Below, in pieces: positions 17,260 to 25,292 of a stretch of 64,000 nt of DNA. Origin of the DNA: DATJGR01 sp041739525 (GTDB lineage Bacteria > Pseudomonadota > Gammaproteobacteria > Pseudomonadales > Azotimanducaceae); the NCBI GenBank assembly GCA_041739525.1, contig JBGSNQ010000192.1:62001-126000 (forward strand), written 5' to 3'. The position numbers and the translations under genes were made by a program. The notes below the pieces were generated by a model. It saw only the letters and a list, made by a program, of their open reading frames with translations. It was not told the origin of the DNA and did no database searches. How positions within the stretch are numbered: the first letter of the stretch is position 1; the number at the start of each line of letters is the position of its first letter.

Positions 17260-18216
17260 TTAGTTCAGCGAAGCTGATTGCTGCGCTGAGATCGCCCTTT
17301 CAGTCGAGATTGGCCCGGGCATTCCAATGGATGTCCGGGCCATTTCTTCTGCCCGCGTCCAATCGATCGTCACGTTTTTCCCCGCGATCGCCCGGTTGAT
17401 GATCTGAGTCATCTTTGCCATGTCCGGCTCGCCTTCGAGCGGCGGATGCGCCTCCATCCACAGCACACCGTCATGCCAGGCGACCTTCACCGGTGAATCG
17501 ATGATGCGCACGTGCACGCCGACCGGCACGGCCTCAGCCAGCGCGTGGATGTCGGGCGGGTACAACCGTACGCAACCGTGGCTGACACGTTGACCGACAC
17601 CGAACGGCTTGTTGGTGCCGTGCAGGAAGTAGCCCTTTATCGTCAACTGGATCGCCAGATCGCCGAGGGGATTGTCCGGACCGGGTGGCACCACCGTAGG
17701 CAGAATGTCTCCCATCTCGGCATGCTCGACGCGGTGCGCTTTCGTCGGGTACCAGCTCGGGTTGTTGATCTTCGCAACGACTTTCGCCGTCGTAGCGGGC
17801 GTCTGGAATCCGGTGCGGCCGATGCCGATCGGAAACGTCATCACGGTGCCCTTATCCTTCGGGAAGTAGTACAGGCGATATTCGGGCAGATTGATCACGA
17901 TGCCTTCACGCGGACCGGGAGGCAGCATGAACTGCGTCGGCAGCACCACGCGTGCGCCTTCGCCGGGAATCCATGGATCCACGTCCGGGTTGGCATGCCG
18001 TAGCTCTTCGAAGCCGAGGTCGTACTTGATCGCGAGGGTCGAGAAGCGATCCTCGTAAGTCACGGTCAACGCCACCGGCTCACCGACCAGCCCATCGTTC
18101 GCGTCGGGGAGAATGAATGTCGACGCGGTTGCCTCGACCGCGATCGAACCAAGCAGCACGGCGAGCCACCGCGCATAGCGCAACCGACTCACGGCAAAAC
18201 GTCCGAACCTCTTCAA
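17260..18216 (-). CDS. L,D-transpeptidase (YkuD domain) with N-terminal LysM-like region
   Basis: The 318-residue exported enzyme has a signal peptide (about 1-31), a LysM-like segment (DRFSTLAIKYDLGFEEL, about 54-70), then a YkuD catalytic domain starting near GIVINLPEYRLYYF. The active site reads HGTNKPFGVG and SHGCVRLY, with His213 and the nucleophile Cys215. This is the ErfK/YbiS/YcfS/YnhG organisation; in E. coli these enzymes attach Lpp to meso-diaminopimelate of peptidoglycan. The start is TTG at 18216 with AAGGAG 6 nt upstream. Convergent with the lpp-like gene, 9 bp between stops. A C-terminal extension of about 80 residues follows the domain. Confidence 0.92.
   Translation of the reverse strand: MKRFGRFAVSRLRYARWLAVLLGSIAVEATASTFILPDANDGLVGEPVALTVTYEDRFSTLAIKYDLGFEELRHANPDVDPWIPGEGARVVLPTQFMLPPGPREGIVINLPEYRLYYFPKDKGTVMTFPIGIGRTGFQTPATTAKVVAKINNPSWYPTKAHRVEHAEMGDILPTVVPPGPDNPLGDLAIQLTIKGYFLHGTNKPFGVGQRVSHGCVRLYPPDIHALAEAVPVGVHVRIIDSPVKVAWHDGVLWMEAHPPLEGEPDMAKMTQIINRAIAGKNVTIDWTRAEEMARTSIGMPGPISTERAISAQQSASLN
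17312..17341 (+). terminator. Probable rho-independent terminator of the lpp-like gene
   Basis: GGCCCGGGCAT pairs with ATGTCCGGGCC (11 pairs, one G-U) across an 8-nt loop and is followed by ATTTCTTCT on the plus strand, 62 bp after the lpp-like stop. It lies inside the 3' coding end of the convergent L,D-transpeptidase gene. A short abundant lipoprotein mRNA would need such an end. The T-run is imperfect. Confidence 0.5.
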
Positions 18217-18232
18217 CGCGACTCCTTCCCTG

Positions 18233-18254
18233 AAAAAAAATGGGTCTTACGACC
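18233..18254 (-). terminator. Short GNRA-loop hairpin with T8 tail after the thioredoxin gene
   Basis: On the minus strand GGTC-GTAA-GACC (4-bp stem) is followed by CA and eight T residues, 51 bp after the thioredoxin stop and 17 bp before the L,D-transpeptidase start. The stem is short for an intrinsic terminator but the T-run is strong. Confidence 0.4.
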
Positions 18255-18304
18255 GGCACCTTGCGGCGGCGCGCATCTTACCTCAGCCGGCGCGTTCCTG
18301 GACT

Positions 18305-18784
18305 TTACAGCCTGCTTTGCGGCAGGGCTGCGAAGAACTTCATCAATCCCTCAGACCCCATCCAGCGTGCGTTCGCCACCTCGCCCGCCTTGGTCATATA
18401 AAGGGTAGAGCCGCTCGGGTCGGCAACGACCACCCCCGGAATGCCCTTCGCAGTCGGGTCACCCCACGCCTTCACGATGTCGAGATTCCTGTTCCAGTTC
18501 CCGATGTCGATCTTTACCACCACGTAGCGCTGGCGGATCAGATCCGAAAGCGGCGACTTGACCATATTCGCCGACAGCTCACGGCAATCGATGCACCAGT
18601 TCGCACCGAAGATCAGCAGAACGTACTTCTTCTCGGCAGCCGCTTGGGTCATGGCGGCCTGAATTTCGGCCTGCGCGTCGGCCGTCTCGTTGAAGGGCAA
18701 GCTCTCCCCGCTCTTCGAGGTCGATGCCTGCGCTGCGCCGCACAGCGACGCCACCGTCAGGATCGTCGCGAGAATCCGGATCAT
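18305..18784 (-). CDS. Exported thioredoxin-fold protein
   Basis: The 159-residue protein has a signal peptide (about 1-20) and a thioredoxin domain with active site WCIDC (Cys64, Cys67) in LIFGANWCIDC, followed by the cis-Pro region GIPGVVVADPSG. The CxxC flanks resemble the C-terminal domain of DsbD and thioredoxin_7 proteins, which keep periplasmic thiols reduced. The ATG at 18784 overlaps the TGA of the upstream MFS gene (ATGA), so the two proteins are coupled. What the pairing serves is unknown; no DsbD membrane domain is seen. Confidence 0.85.
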   Translation of the reverse strand: MIRILATILTVASLCGAAQASTSKSGESLPFNETADAQAEIQAAMTQAAAEKKYVLLIFGANWCIDCRELSANMVKSPLSDLIRQRYVVVKIDIGNWNRNLDIVKAWGDPTAKGIPGVVVADPSGSTLYMTKAGEVANARWMGSEGLMKFFAALPQSRL

Positions 18785-20043
18785 GCCCACCACTGCGGAA
18801 CCTCTCTGCGCAATCTTGGCACCAGCAACCAACAACTCGCCGCACACAGTGTCGATAGTACGACAACCACATCGAATGCGAAGTTGCCTGCGCCGAGATA
18901 GTCGTAAACGTAACCACCCAACCCTTCTGACACCGACGACGCCAGATTCGTTACCGCCATGATCAGCGCGAACATCGTGGCGGCCACTTCGATCGGTACC
19001 AGGCGCGCTGCCACGTCCAGCTGAATCAGCATACCCGTCATGAACGCGGCGCCTGCGATGAACGACACCGCGTAAGCGCCGGGCAGCGTCGTCATGTGCC
19101 AATAAATGATGTTTGCGAATGCGCCGGCGAAGATCGACGCCTGCACGAGGTGTCCGATCCTGAATCGGCGGCAGTAGATACCATACAGCACGCTCGCCAC
19201 GATGCTGCCGGCCGAGAACACCGAGTAAGTATTACCGTATGTCTGCTCGTCGAAGTGGAGCACGGTAGTCATGTGCAGATACAGCACCGACACCCACAAC
19301 GGATTGAAACTCCACAGGAACAGAATGATGCATACGGTAAGCAGTCCCGGGCGTGCGAACGCTCGCATGAGTGCACGCATCGTCTGGCGGCCGCTGATCG
19401 GTCGAACGTCGGCTGTGTCGTATGCGAACCGATACGCGAGCGCGAAGCTGCCCGCCCACAGCGCAGCACACAACAGCAACGCCGTCTGCTGACGGTCGAC
19501 CGTACTGAGGTATCCGCCAACGACCCCGGTGAGGAGCAGCGCCACGTTCACCGCCGTCCACTGAATCGATTGCAGACGACCGGTAAGTCCGAGCGGCTGA
19601 CCGGTCTCCACCATCAGCGCATCTACCAGTACGTCGCCGAATGCGATGCCGATCGTCGGCAACAACAACCAGAAGAACAACAACCAATGCGCGCCTTGCG
19701 GTACCGGAAAGAAATACAGCACGAGCAGACCGACAGACGCGGAAACACTGGAAATCAACAGGTAATTCCTGCGTCGCGATCCGAACAGCGGCACCGCATC
19801 GGACAGCAGACCGAACAACACTTTCAGCGACCACGGCAGCGCAAGCAGTGCCATGAAGGCAGCGATAGTGGTCGGACTGTCGCCCCAACTCTTCAACAAA
19901 GAACGAACAGGTTGTGCGATCAAGCCGGACGTTGGATCACCAACGCCTTGAATGAAGTACATCGTCGCAAAAAATGCGGCAACCCCGGTGACAAATCTCG
20001 AAGAAGAGTTGTCTAATACCCCGCCGTCGTGACCGACCGACAT
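18781..20043 (-). CDS. MFS transporter of the folate-biopterin (BT1) type
   Basis: The 420-residue inner-membrane permease has about 12 membrane segments. The N-terminal half shows motifs of the BT1/folate-biopterin transporter family: YFIQGVGD, PWSLKVLFGLLSDAVPLFG and SRRRNYLL at the loop between helices 2 and 3. Members move folates, pterins or other solutes; some have unknown substrates, so the name is structural. It is divergent from the aminomutase gene (89 bp) and translationally coupled to the exported thioredoxin downstream. Confidence 0.8.
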   Translation of the reverse strand: MSVGHDGGVLDNSSSRFVTGVAAFFATMYFIQGVGDPTSGLIAQPVRSLLKSWGDSPTTIAAFMALLALPWSLKVLFGLLSDAVPLFGSRRRNYLLISSVSASVGLLVLYFFPVPQGAHWLLFFWLLLPTIGIAFGDVLVDALMVETGQPLGLTGRLQSIQWTAVNVALLLTGVVGGYLSTVDRQQTALLLCAALWAGSFALAYRFAYDTADVRPISGRQTMRALMRAFARPGLLTVCIILFLWSFNPLWVSVLYLHMTTVLHFDEQTYGNTYSVFSAGSIVASVLYGIYCRRFRIGHLVQASIFAGAFANIIYWHMTTLPGAYAVSFIAGAAFMTGMLIQLDVAARLVPIEVAATMFALIMAVTNLASSVSEGLGGYVYDYLGAGNFAFDVVVVLSTLCAASCWLLVPRLRREVPQWWA

Positions 20044-20132
20044 CAGATCGCGTCTTCAATCACGAACAACGACTGCGCCGACCATGGAATACCGGCAATC
20101 AGTACCATCTGTACGAGAAGGAGTGCGATACG

Positions 20133-21473
20133 GTGAAATCACGGGCCTCTGCGTCCAAAGAAGAAAAAGGAGTAATCGTCAGCGATGACGACAAACCTCC
20201 CACGCGATCCGCGTCAACGCAATCACTAAAAATCTCAGTCAGAAACATCACGGCCCGCCCGGCGCCGTATATTCACCGCGACATCGATCCTCGCTTCGAC
20301 CGCACGAAAATCCGTACCCGACCTCCGCGCGAAAGCCGTCGCGTCCGCGTGTTCAGACGCGCGCACTATCCGATGGTGACCGACGCCGAGTGGACCGATT
20401 GGCGCTGGCAGTCGCGCAACCGCATCAAGAACCTCGCGCAACTCGAGAATCTGCTCGAGCTGTCGGCCGATGAACGCCGCGCGATCGTCGAAGGCGGCTC
20501 GATGTTGCCGTTGGGAATCACGCCGTATTACGTGAGCCTGCTCGACCCGACCAACCCGAACAACGCGCTGCGCCGCACTGTCATTCCAGTGACCGGCGAA
20601 TTTCTGCGCGCACCGGGCGAGGCGGACGATCCGCTGGGTGAAGACGGCCACAGCCCCGTGCCCGGTCTCGTGCATCGTTATCCGGATCGCGTGCTGTTCC
20701 TCGCGCTCGACTTCTGCACCACTTATTGCCGCTACTGCACGCGATCGCGCGTTGTAGGCCACGGCGAGCTGGCGCCCTCGGATGCCCGCCTCGAAGCGAT
20801 GTTCGACTACATCCGCGCGACTCCGGCAATCCGCGACGTGCTGATCTCCGGTGGCGACCCGCTCGCGCTCGCCGACGAGAAGCTCGACTACATCCTCGGC
20901 CGGTTGCGCGATATTCCGCACGTCGAGTTCATCCGCATCGGTACGAAAATGCCGGCGGTGCTGCCGCAACGCATCACCCCGAGCCTGGTGCGCGTATTGC
21001 GCAAACACCACCCGATCTGGATGAGCGTGCACTACCTGCATCCCGACGAATGCACGGTGGAAGCGTTCAACGCGTGTGCCCGTCTCGCCGACGCCGGCAT
21101 CCCGATCGGCTCGCAGACGGTGCTGCTCAAGGGTGTCAACGACGACGTCGACACCATGAAGGAACTGATGCAGCGGCTGCTGCTGATGCGCGTGCGACCG
21201 TACTACCTCTATCAGTGCGACCCGATCTCCGGATCCGGCCACTTCCGCACCTCGATCCAGACCGGGCTCGACATCATGGAAGGTCTGCGCGGGCACACCA
21301 CCGGCTACGGCGTGCCGACGTACGTGGTCGACGCACCGGGCGGCGGCGGCAAGATTCCGCTGCAACCGAACTACGTGGTCGGCCGCGACGGCGAAGACCT
21401 GCTGCTTCGCAACTATGAAGGTAACGCGTACCGCTATCCCGATCCCCTCGGCGCGGACGCGGAGCGCGTGTAG
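20133..21473 (+). CDS. kamA: Lysine 2,3-aminomutase-like radical SAM/PLP enzyme
   Basis: This 446-residue protein has the radical SAM cluster motif CTTYCRYC (Cys195, Cys199, Cys202) and the PLP lysine in APGGGGK (Lys407). Asp363 (in QCDPISG) and Asp400 (in VVDAPG) match the two residues that hold the substrate epsilon-amino group in clostridial lysine 2,3-aminomutase (Asp293, Asp330, PLP Lys337), with a constant offset of 70. HRYPDR carries the carboxylate-binding Arg. L-lysine to beta-lysine is therefore the best prediction, and glutamate aminomutase is unlikely. The start is GTG 20133, with AAGGAG 9 nt upstream. A basic disordered N-terminus of about 45 residues is unusual. The stop overlaps the first ATP-grasp gene (TAGTG). 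Confidence 0.9.
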   Translation: MKSRASASKEEKGVIVSDDDKPPTRSASTQSLKISVRNITARPAPYIHRDIDPRFDRTKIRTRPPRESRRVRVFRRAHYPMVTDAEWTDWRWQSRNRIKNLAQLENLLELSADERRAIVEGGSMLPLGITPYYVSLLDPTNPNNALRRTVIPVTGEFLRAPGEADDPLGEDGHSPVPGLVHRYPDRVLFLALDFCTTYCRYCTRSRVVGHGELAPSDARLEAMFDYIRATPAIRDVLISGGDPLALADEKLDYILGRLRDIPHVEFIRIGTKMPAVLPQRITPSLVRVLRKHHPIWMSVHYLHPDECTVEAFNACARLADAGIPIGSQTVLLKGVNDDVDTMKELMQRLLLMRVRPYYLYQCDPISGSGHFRTSIQTGLDIMEGLRGHTTGYGVPTYVVDAPGGGGKIPLQPNYVVGRDGEDLLLRNYEGNAYRYPDPLGADAERV

Positions 21474-22474
21474 TGCGCATCGGCCTGACGTACGACCTGC
21501 GCTCCGAGTACCTGGCGCTCGGCTACGGCGAAGAAGAAACCGCCGAGTTCGATCAGCAGGGCACCATCGACGCCCTGGCCGACGCCATTGAATCGCTGGG
21601 CCACAGCGTCGATCGCATCGGGTCGGCGCGCTCGCTGGTGAATCGGCTCGCGAAAGGTGATCGCTGGGAACTGGTGTTCAACATCGCAGAAGGTCTGTAC
21701 GGCTACGGTCGCGAAGCGCAGGTACCGGCCATCCTCGATGTCTACGGCATCGCCTACACCTTTGCCGATCCGTTGGCCGCTTCGGTGTGTCTGCACAAGG
21801 GCTGGTCGAAGATGATCGTGCGGACAGCCGGCGTGCCGACCGCAGACTTCGCGATCATCGAATCTCCCGCCGATATCGATCGTGTTGCGCTCGAATATCC
21901 GATGCTCGCGAAACCGATCGCCGAAGGCACCGGCAAAGGCGTCACGCCCAAATCGGTGGTGCGTTCGAAAGCGGATCTGTCGCAGGTGGCCATCGAGTTG
22001 CTCGACCGGTATCACCAGCCGGTGCTCGTCGAAGCGTTCCTGCCCGGTCGCGAATTTACGGTAGGCATTGTCGGCAGCGGCGCTGCATCGCGCGCGATCG
22101 GCTCTATCGAAATCGTGTTGCGCAGCGACGCGGAGCCCGAGGTTTACTCGTACACCAACAAGGAAGAGTGCGAGACACGGGTGGACTACCGGCATGTCAC
22201 GCGCACCGATCCGCTCGTGGCTGCAGCGGAGCGAATCGCGCTCGATGCGTGGGTCGCGCTCGATTGCCGCGACGGCGGTCGTGTCGACATCCGCTGCGAT
22301 GCGCGGGGCAAGCCTCAGTTCCTAGAGGTCAATCCTCTCGCGGGATTGCATCCGACGCACTCCGACCTGCCGATGATCGCCACGGCCATCGGTATGCCGT
22401 ACGCGGAGTTGATTCGCGCCATCGTCGATTCCGCTGCCACGCGAATTCCCAAGGCGCGCGTCCGCGCCGCCTGA
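21473..22474 (+). CDS. ATP-grasp ligase, D-Ala-D-Ala-ligase-like (first of two)
   Basis: The 333-residue protein has the three ATP-grasp subdomains of D-alanine-D-alanine ligase. These are an N-terminal region with VFNIAEGLYGYGREAQVPAI, the glycine-rich loop EGTGKGV, VEAFLPGREFTVGIVG, and the metal-binding LEVNPLAG (Glu285, Asn287). It departs from true Ddl in the N-terminal substrate region (EEETAEFDQQGTIDAL), so a carboxylate other than D-Ala is likely. The start is GTG 21473, sharing a base with the aminomutase TAG. Family chemistry is ATP-dependent formation of an acyl-phosphate and then an amide. With the aminomutase upstream, beta-lysine or a beta-lysine peptide is a reasonable but unproven substrate. 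Confidence 0.85.
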   Translation: MRIGLTYDLRSEYLALGYGEEETAEFDQQGTIDALADAIESLGHSVDRIGSARSLVNRLAKGDRWELVFNIAEGLYGYGREAQVPAILDVYGIAYTFADPLAASVCLHKGWSKMIVRTAGVPTADFAIIESPADIDRVALEYPMLAKPIAEGTGKGVTPKSVVRSKADLSQVAIELLDRYHQPVLVEAFLPGREFTVGIVGSGAASRAIGSIEIVLRSDAEPEVYSYTNKEECETRVDYRHVTRTDPLVAAAERIALDAWVALDCRDGGRVDIRCDARGKPQFLEVNPLAGLHPTHSDLPMIATAIGMPYAELIRAIVDSAATRIPKARVRAA

Positions 22475-22491
22475 CCGAATGAAATAGTCGA

Positions 22492-23469
22492 ATGAACGTG
22501 TTCCTGTTGCACGACGCGGTGCCGCCCACAGCGCGGCCCGATGCGCAGGACACATTGGTGCAAGCCGCGGCCGTGCGCGAAGCGCTGATCGCACTCGGGC
22601 ATACACCACAGGTGCTGGCCGTCGACCACGATCTCGGCGCACTGAGCAAACGACTTGGTGAGTCGCGGCCAGATCTGGTCTTCAACCTCGTCGAATCGCT
22701 CGCCGGCTCCGACGCCACCGCGGTTGCTGTGCCCGCCATGCTCGACGGACTCGGCATTCCGTACACCGGGTCGCGCGCGGCAAGCATCGCGCTCTCTAAC
22801 GACAAGTGCGCGGCGAAGGAATTCATGACGCAACTCGCGCTGCCGACACCGGAGTGGGTCACCCCAGGCCGCGCATCGGCATTTCGCGACGACCACTACA
22901 TCGTGAAAGCGCGCTTCGAACACGCCTCACGCGATCTCGAAGAAGACGCAATCGTGCGTTGCGACTCGCTCGTCGCGGCACAGCAGGCCGTACGCGAGCG
23001 ATCGCGCGCCATGGGACGTCCGTGCTTCGCGGAGCGCTTCATCCGCGGCCGCGAATTCAATCTCTCGGTGTTGAGCGGTCCTGCCGAGCCCGAAGTGCTC
23101 TCGCCTGCAGAGATCGACTTCTCCGCGTTCCCGCCCGGCAAAGCGCACATGGTCGGCTATCGCGCAAAGTGGGTCGAAGAGTCGTTCGAGTTCGCCAATA
23201 CACCGCGCCGGTTCGAATTCCCCACCTCTGATGCAAAGCTGCTCGCACACCTCGAGCGGCTCGCGCGCGAGACGTTCCAGGTGATGGGATTGTCCGGGTA
23301 CGCACGCGTCGACTTCCGTGTCGACGCCGAAGGTCCGTGGATACTGGAGGTGAACGCGAACCCGTGCATCTCTCCCGATGCCGGCTTCGCGGCAGCACTC
23401 GAACACAGCGGCATCCGCTACCGCGACGCGATCGGCCGAATCGTGAGTGCCGCATTCGGCCACCACTGA
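22492..23469 (+). CDS. ATP-grasp ligase (second of two)
   Basis: This 325-residue ATP-grasp protein differs clearly from its neighbour. The N-terminus starts FLLHDAVPPTARPDAQDTL, the subdomain motif reads VFNLVESLAGSDATAVAVPA, the nucleotide loop is KARFEHASRDL rather than Gly-rich, and the metal site is LEVNANPCISPD (Glu286, Asn288). FAERFIRGREFNLSVL matches the central strand region. The divergence suggests two successive ligations rather than gene redundancy. The gene follows the first ligase by 17 bp. It is not a Ddl, because the Ddl active-site loop is absent. Confidence 0.85.
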   Translation: MNVFLLHDAVPPTARPDAQDTLVQAAAVREALIALGHTPQVLAVDHDLGALSKRLGESRPDLVFNLVESLAGSDATAVAVPAMLDGLGIPYTGSRAASIALSNDKCAAKEFMTQLALPTPEWVTPGRASAFRDDHYIVKARFEHASRDLEEDAIVRCDSLVAAQQAVRERSRAMGRPCFAERFIRGREFNLSVLSGPAEPEVLSPAEIDFSAFPPGKAHMVGYRAKWVEESFEFANTPRRFEFPTSDAKLLAHLERLARETFQVMGLSGYARVDFRVDAEGPWILEVNANPCISPDAGFAAALEHSGIRYRDAIGRIVSAAFGHH

Positions 23470-23584
23470 TCTGCGAGCTCGATCGAGGACTTGCGCACGG
23501 CGGCGTTCGCAATAAAGATGCTCCGCTACCGTTCGCAGGTGTGGGGTCGTCGATGGGAATCCGAATCCGCTGCAGAGCAGTTGC

Positions 23585-24067
23585 ATGCAGGCCCTGACAC
23601 TGCGCACCGAAGTGCAGCGTCGCGACCGCGAGCGCATCGCGGAAATCACGACGGCCACGGACATGTTCCATCCGCCCGAAGTCGCAGTGGCGGTGGAACT
23701 CGTCGATGACCGGCTGACTAAGGGCAAGGCATCCGACTACCTGTTCCTGTTCGTCGACGAAGGCGAGGACACGCTCGGCTACGCGATCTACGGCTTCAAC
23801 TCGATGACTCAGTCGAGCTGGGACTTGTACTGGATCGCCGTCGATCCCGAATGTCACGGCACCGGCGTCGGCCGCTTGCTGCTGGGCGAAGTCGAATCGC
23901 GCGCGCGGGCCGGTGGTTGTACGCATCTCTGGGTCGAAACGGCAGGCCGCGAAAACTACAAGCGCACGCGCGCGTTCTACGTCGCGATGGGCTACACCAT
24001 CGCGGGCGAACTGAAGGATTTTTATGCACCGGGCGATTCGAAAATCGTGTTCGTGAAAGCGCTATGA
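23585..24067 (+). CDS. GNAT family N-acetyltransferase of the aminomutase cluster
   Basis: The 160-residue protein has a GNAT fold with the acetyl-CoA pyrophosphate loop CHGTGVGRLLL and a C-terminal RTRAFYVAMGYTIAGEL. In methanogens and some bacteria, lysine 2,3-aminomutase (AblA) works with an acetyltransferase (AblB) to make N-epsilon-acetyl-beta-lysine, so this gene could acetylate the aminomutase or ligase product. The overlap of its stop with the acyl-CoA dehydrogenase start (ATGA) ties the cluster to that gene. It is 115 bp downstream of the second ATP-grasp gene, and an internal promoter there is possible. Similarity to AblB itself was not established. Confidence 0.8.
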   Translation: MQALTLRTEVQRRDRERIAEITTATDMFHPPEVAVAVELVDDRLTKGKASDYLFLFVDEGEDTLGYAIYGFNSMTQSSWDLYWIAVDPECHGTGVGRLLLGEVESRARAGGCTHLWVETAGRENYKRTRAFYVAMGYTIAGELKDFYAPGDSKIVFVKAL

Positions 24068-25248
24068 GTGAACTTGCAACATTCCGTCAGGATGTACGTC
24101 GCTGGCTCGATGCCAACTGTCCGTCGCGGATGCGCACCCCGATGCCGCAGGACGAAATGCCGGGTGGCGGGCGACGCGCGCAATACAAACATCCGGAGAC
24201 AAAGGTCTGGCTCGACGCGATGGCCGAAAAAGGCTGGACCGTTCCAACGTGGCCGGTGAAGTACGGCGGCGCGGGTCTCGACAAAGACCGCAATCAGGTA
24301 CTGCAGGAAGAGCTGCGCCGCATCAACGCACGCCCGCCGTTGTTCGGCATGGGCATCAGCATGATCGGCCCGGCACTGCTCGAGTTCGGCACCGACGAAC
24401 AGAAAGCCGAACACCTGCCAAAGATCGCGCGCGGACAGATCTGGTGGTGCCAGGGCTATAGCGAACCGAATGCCGGTTCCGACCTCGCCAGCCTGAAGAC
24501 GAGCGCCGTGGAGAACGGCGACGAGTACATCATCAACGGCTCGAAGATCTGGACATCCGGCGCCGATCACGCCGACTGGATTTTCTGCCTGGTGCGCACC
24601 GATCCGAAGGCGCCGAAGCACGACGGCATCACGTTCATCCTGTTCGACATCGATCAGCCCGGCGTAACGGTGAAGCCGATTCTGCTGGTGAGCGGCATGT
24701 CGCCGTTCTGCGAGACATTTTTCGACAACGCCCGCGCGCTGAAGAAGAACGTTGTCGGCGAAGTGAACAAGGGCTGGACCGTCGCGAAGCGGTTGCTGCA
24801 ATACGAACGCACGTCTATCGGCGGCATCGGCGGCGGCACGCAGCAAACGACGAAGCTCGAAGACATCGCGAAGGACTATGTCGGCGTGACCGACGGGCGC
24901 ATTGCCGACGACGCAACCCGGCAGCGCGTGATCGCGCATCGTATGAACGATCGCAGCTTCGGGTTGACGATGCGTCGCTCGATGGAAGAGTCGCAGTCGG
25001 GCCGCGCGCCGGGCGCCGCGTCGTCGATGTTCAAGTACTACGGCACCGAACAGAACATCCGTCGTTATGAACTGCTGTTGTCGATCATGGGCACACAGGC
25101 GGTCGGCTGGAGCGGCGACTCGTTCAGTTCGGACGAACTGACGACCACGCGCGCCTGGTTGCGCTCGAAAGCGAACTCGATCGAAGGCGGCACGTCGGAA
25201 GTGCAACTCAACATTCTCGCGAAGCGGGTGCTCGGCCTGCCGGACTGA
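24064..25248 (+). CDS. Acyl-CoA dehydrogenase
   Basis: The 394-residue flavoprotein has the acyl-CoA dehydrogenase fold. It shows an N-terminal helical domain, the FAD/substrate strand QGYSEPNAGSDLASLKT, the beta-domain INGSKIWTSGADHADWIF, and a C-terminal four-helix domain ending EGGTSEVQLNILAKRVLGLPD. The family oxidises the alpha-beta bond of acyl-CoA, passing electrons to ETF. The N-terminal half resembles dehydrogenases of branched, steroid or long-chain acyl-CoA rather than short-chain ones. ATG 24064 overlaps the GNAT stop. An MHS transporter gene follows after 44 bp. A role in the aminomutase pathway is possible but not shown. Confidence 0.9.
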   Translation: MSELATFRQDVRRWLDANCPSRMRTPMPQDEMPGGGRRAQYKHPETKVWLDAMAEKGWTVPTWPVKYGGAGLDKDRNQVLQEELRRINARPPLFGMGISMIGPALLEFGTDEQKAEHLPKIARGQIWWCQGYSEPNAGSDLASLKTSAVENGDEYIINGSKIWTSGADHADWIFCLVRTDPKAPKHDGITFILFDIDQPGVTVKPILLVSGMSPFCETFFDNARALKKNVVGEVNKGWTVAKRLLQYERTSIGGIGGGTQQTTKLEDIAKDYVGVTDGRIADDATRQRVIAHRMNDRSFGLTMRRSMEESQSGRAPGAASSMFKYYGTEQNIRRYELLLSIMGTQAVGWSGDSFSSDELTTTRAWLRSKANSIEGGTSEVQLNILAKRVLGLPD

Positions 25249-25292
25249 CGGCATCGACACCCGCACGCCTCTACCGCTCCAGGAATACACCG

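Noticed and set aside
20133..21473. EpmB (EF-P beta-lysylation) as the role of the aminomutase
   Set aside because: No EpmA or efp gene is nearby, the protein is about 100 residues longer than EpmB, and it sits with ATP-grasp and GNAT genes instead.
21473..23469. Ordinary D-alanine-D-alanine ligases for peptidoglycan
   Set aside because: Two unlike copies outside any mur/ddl cell-wall cluster, with altered substrate regions; the second lacks the Ddl-type Gly-rich loop.
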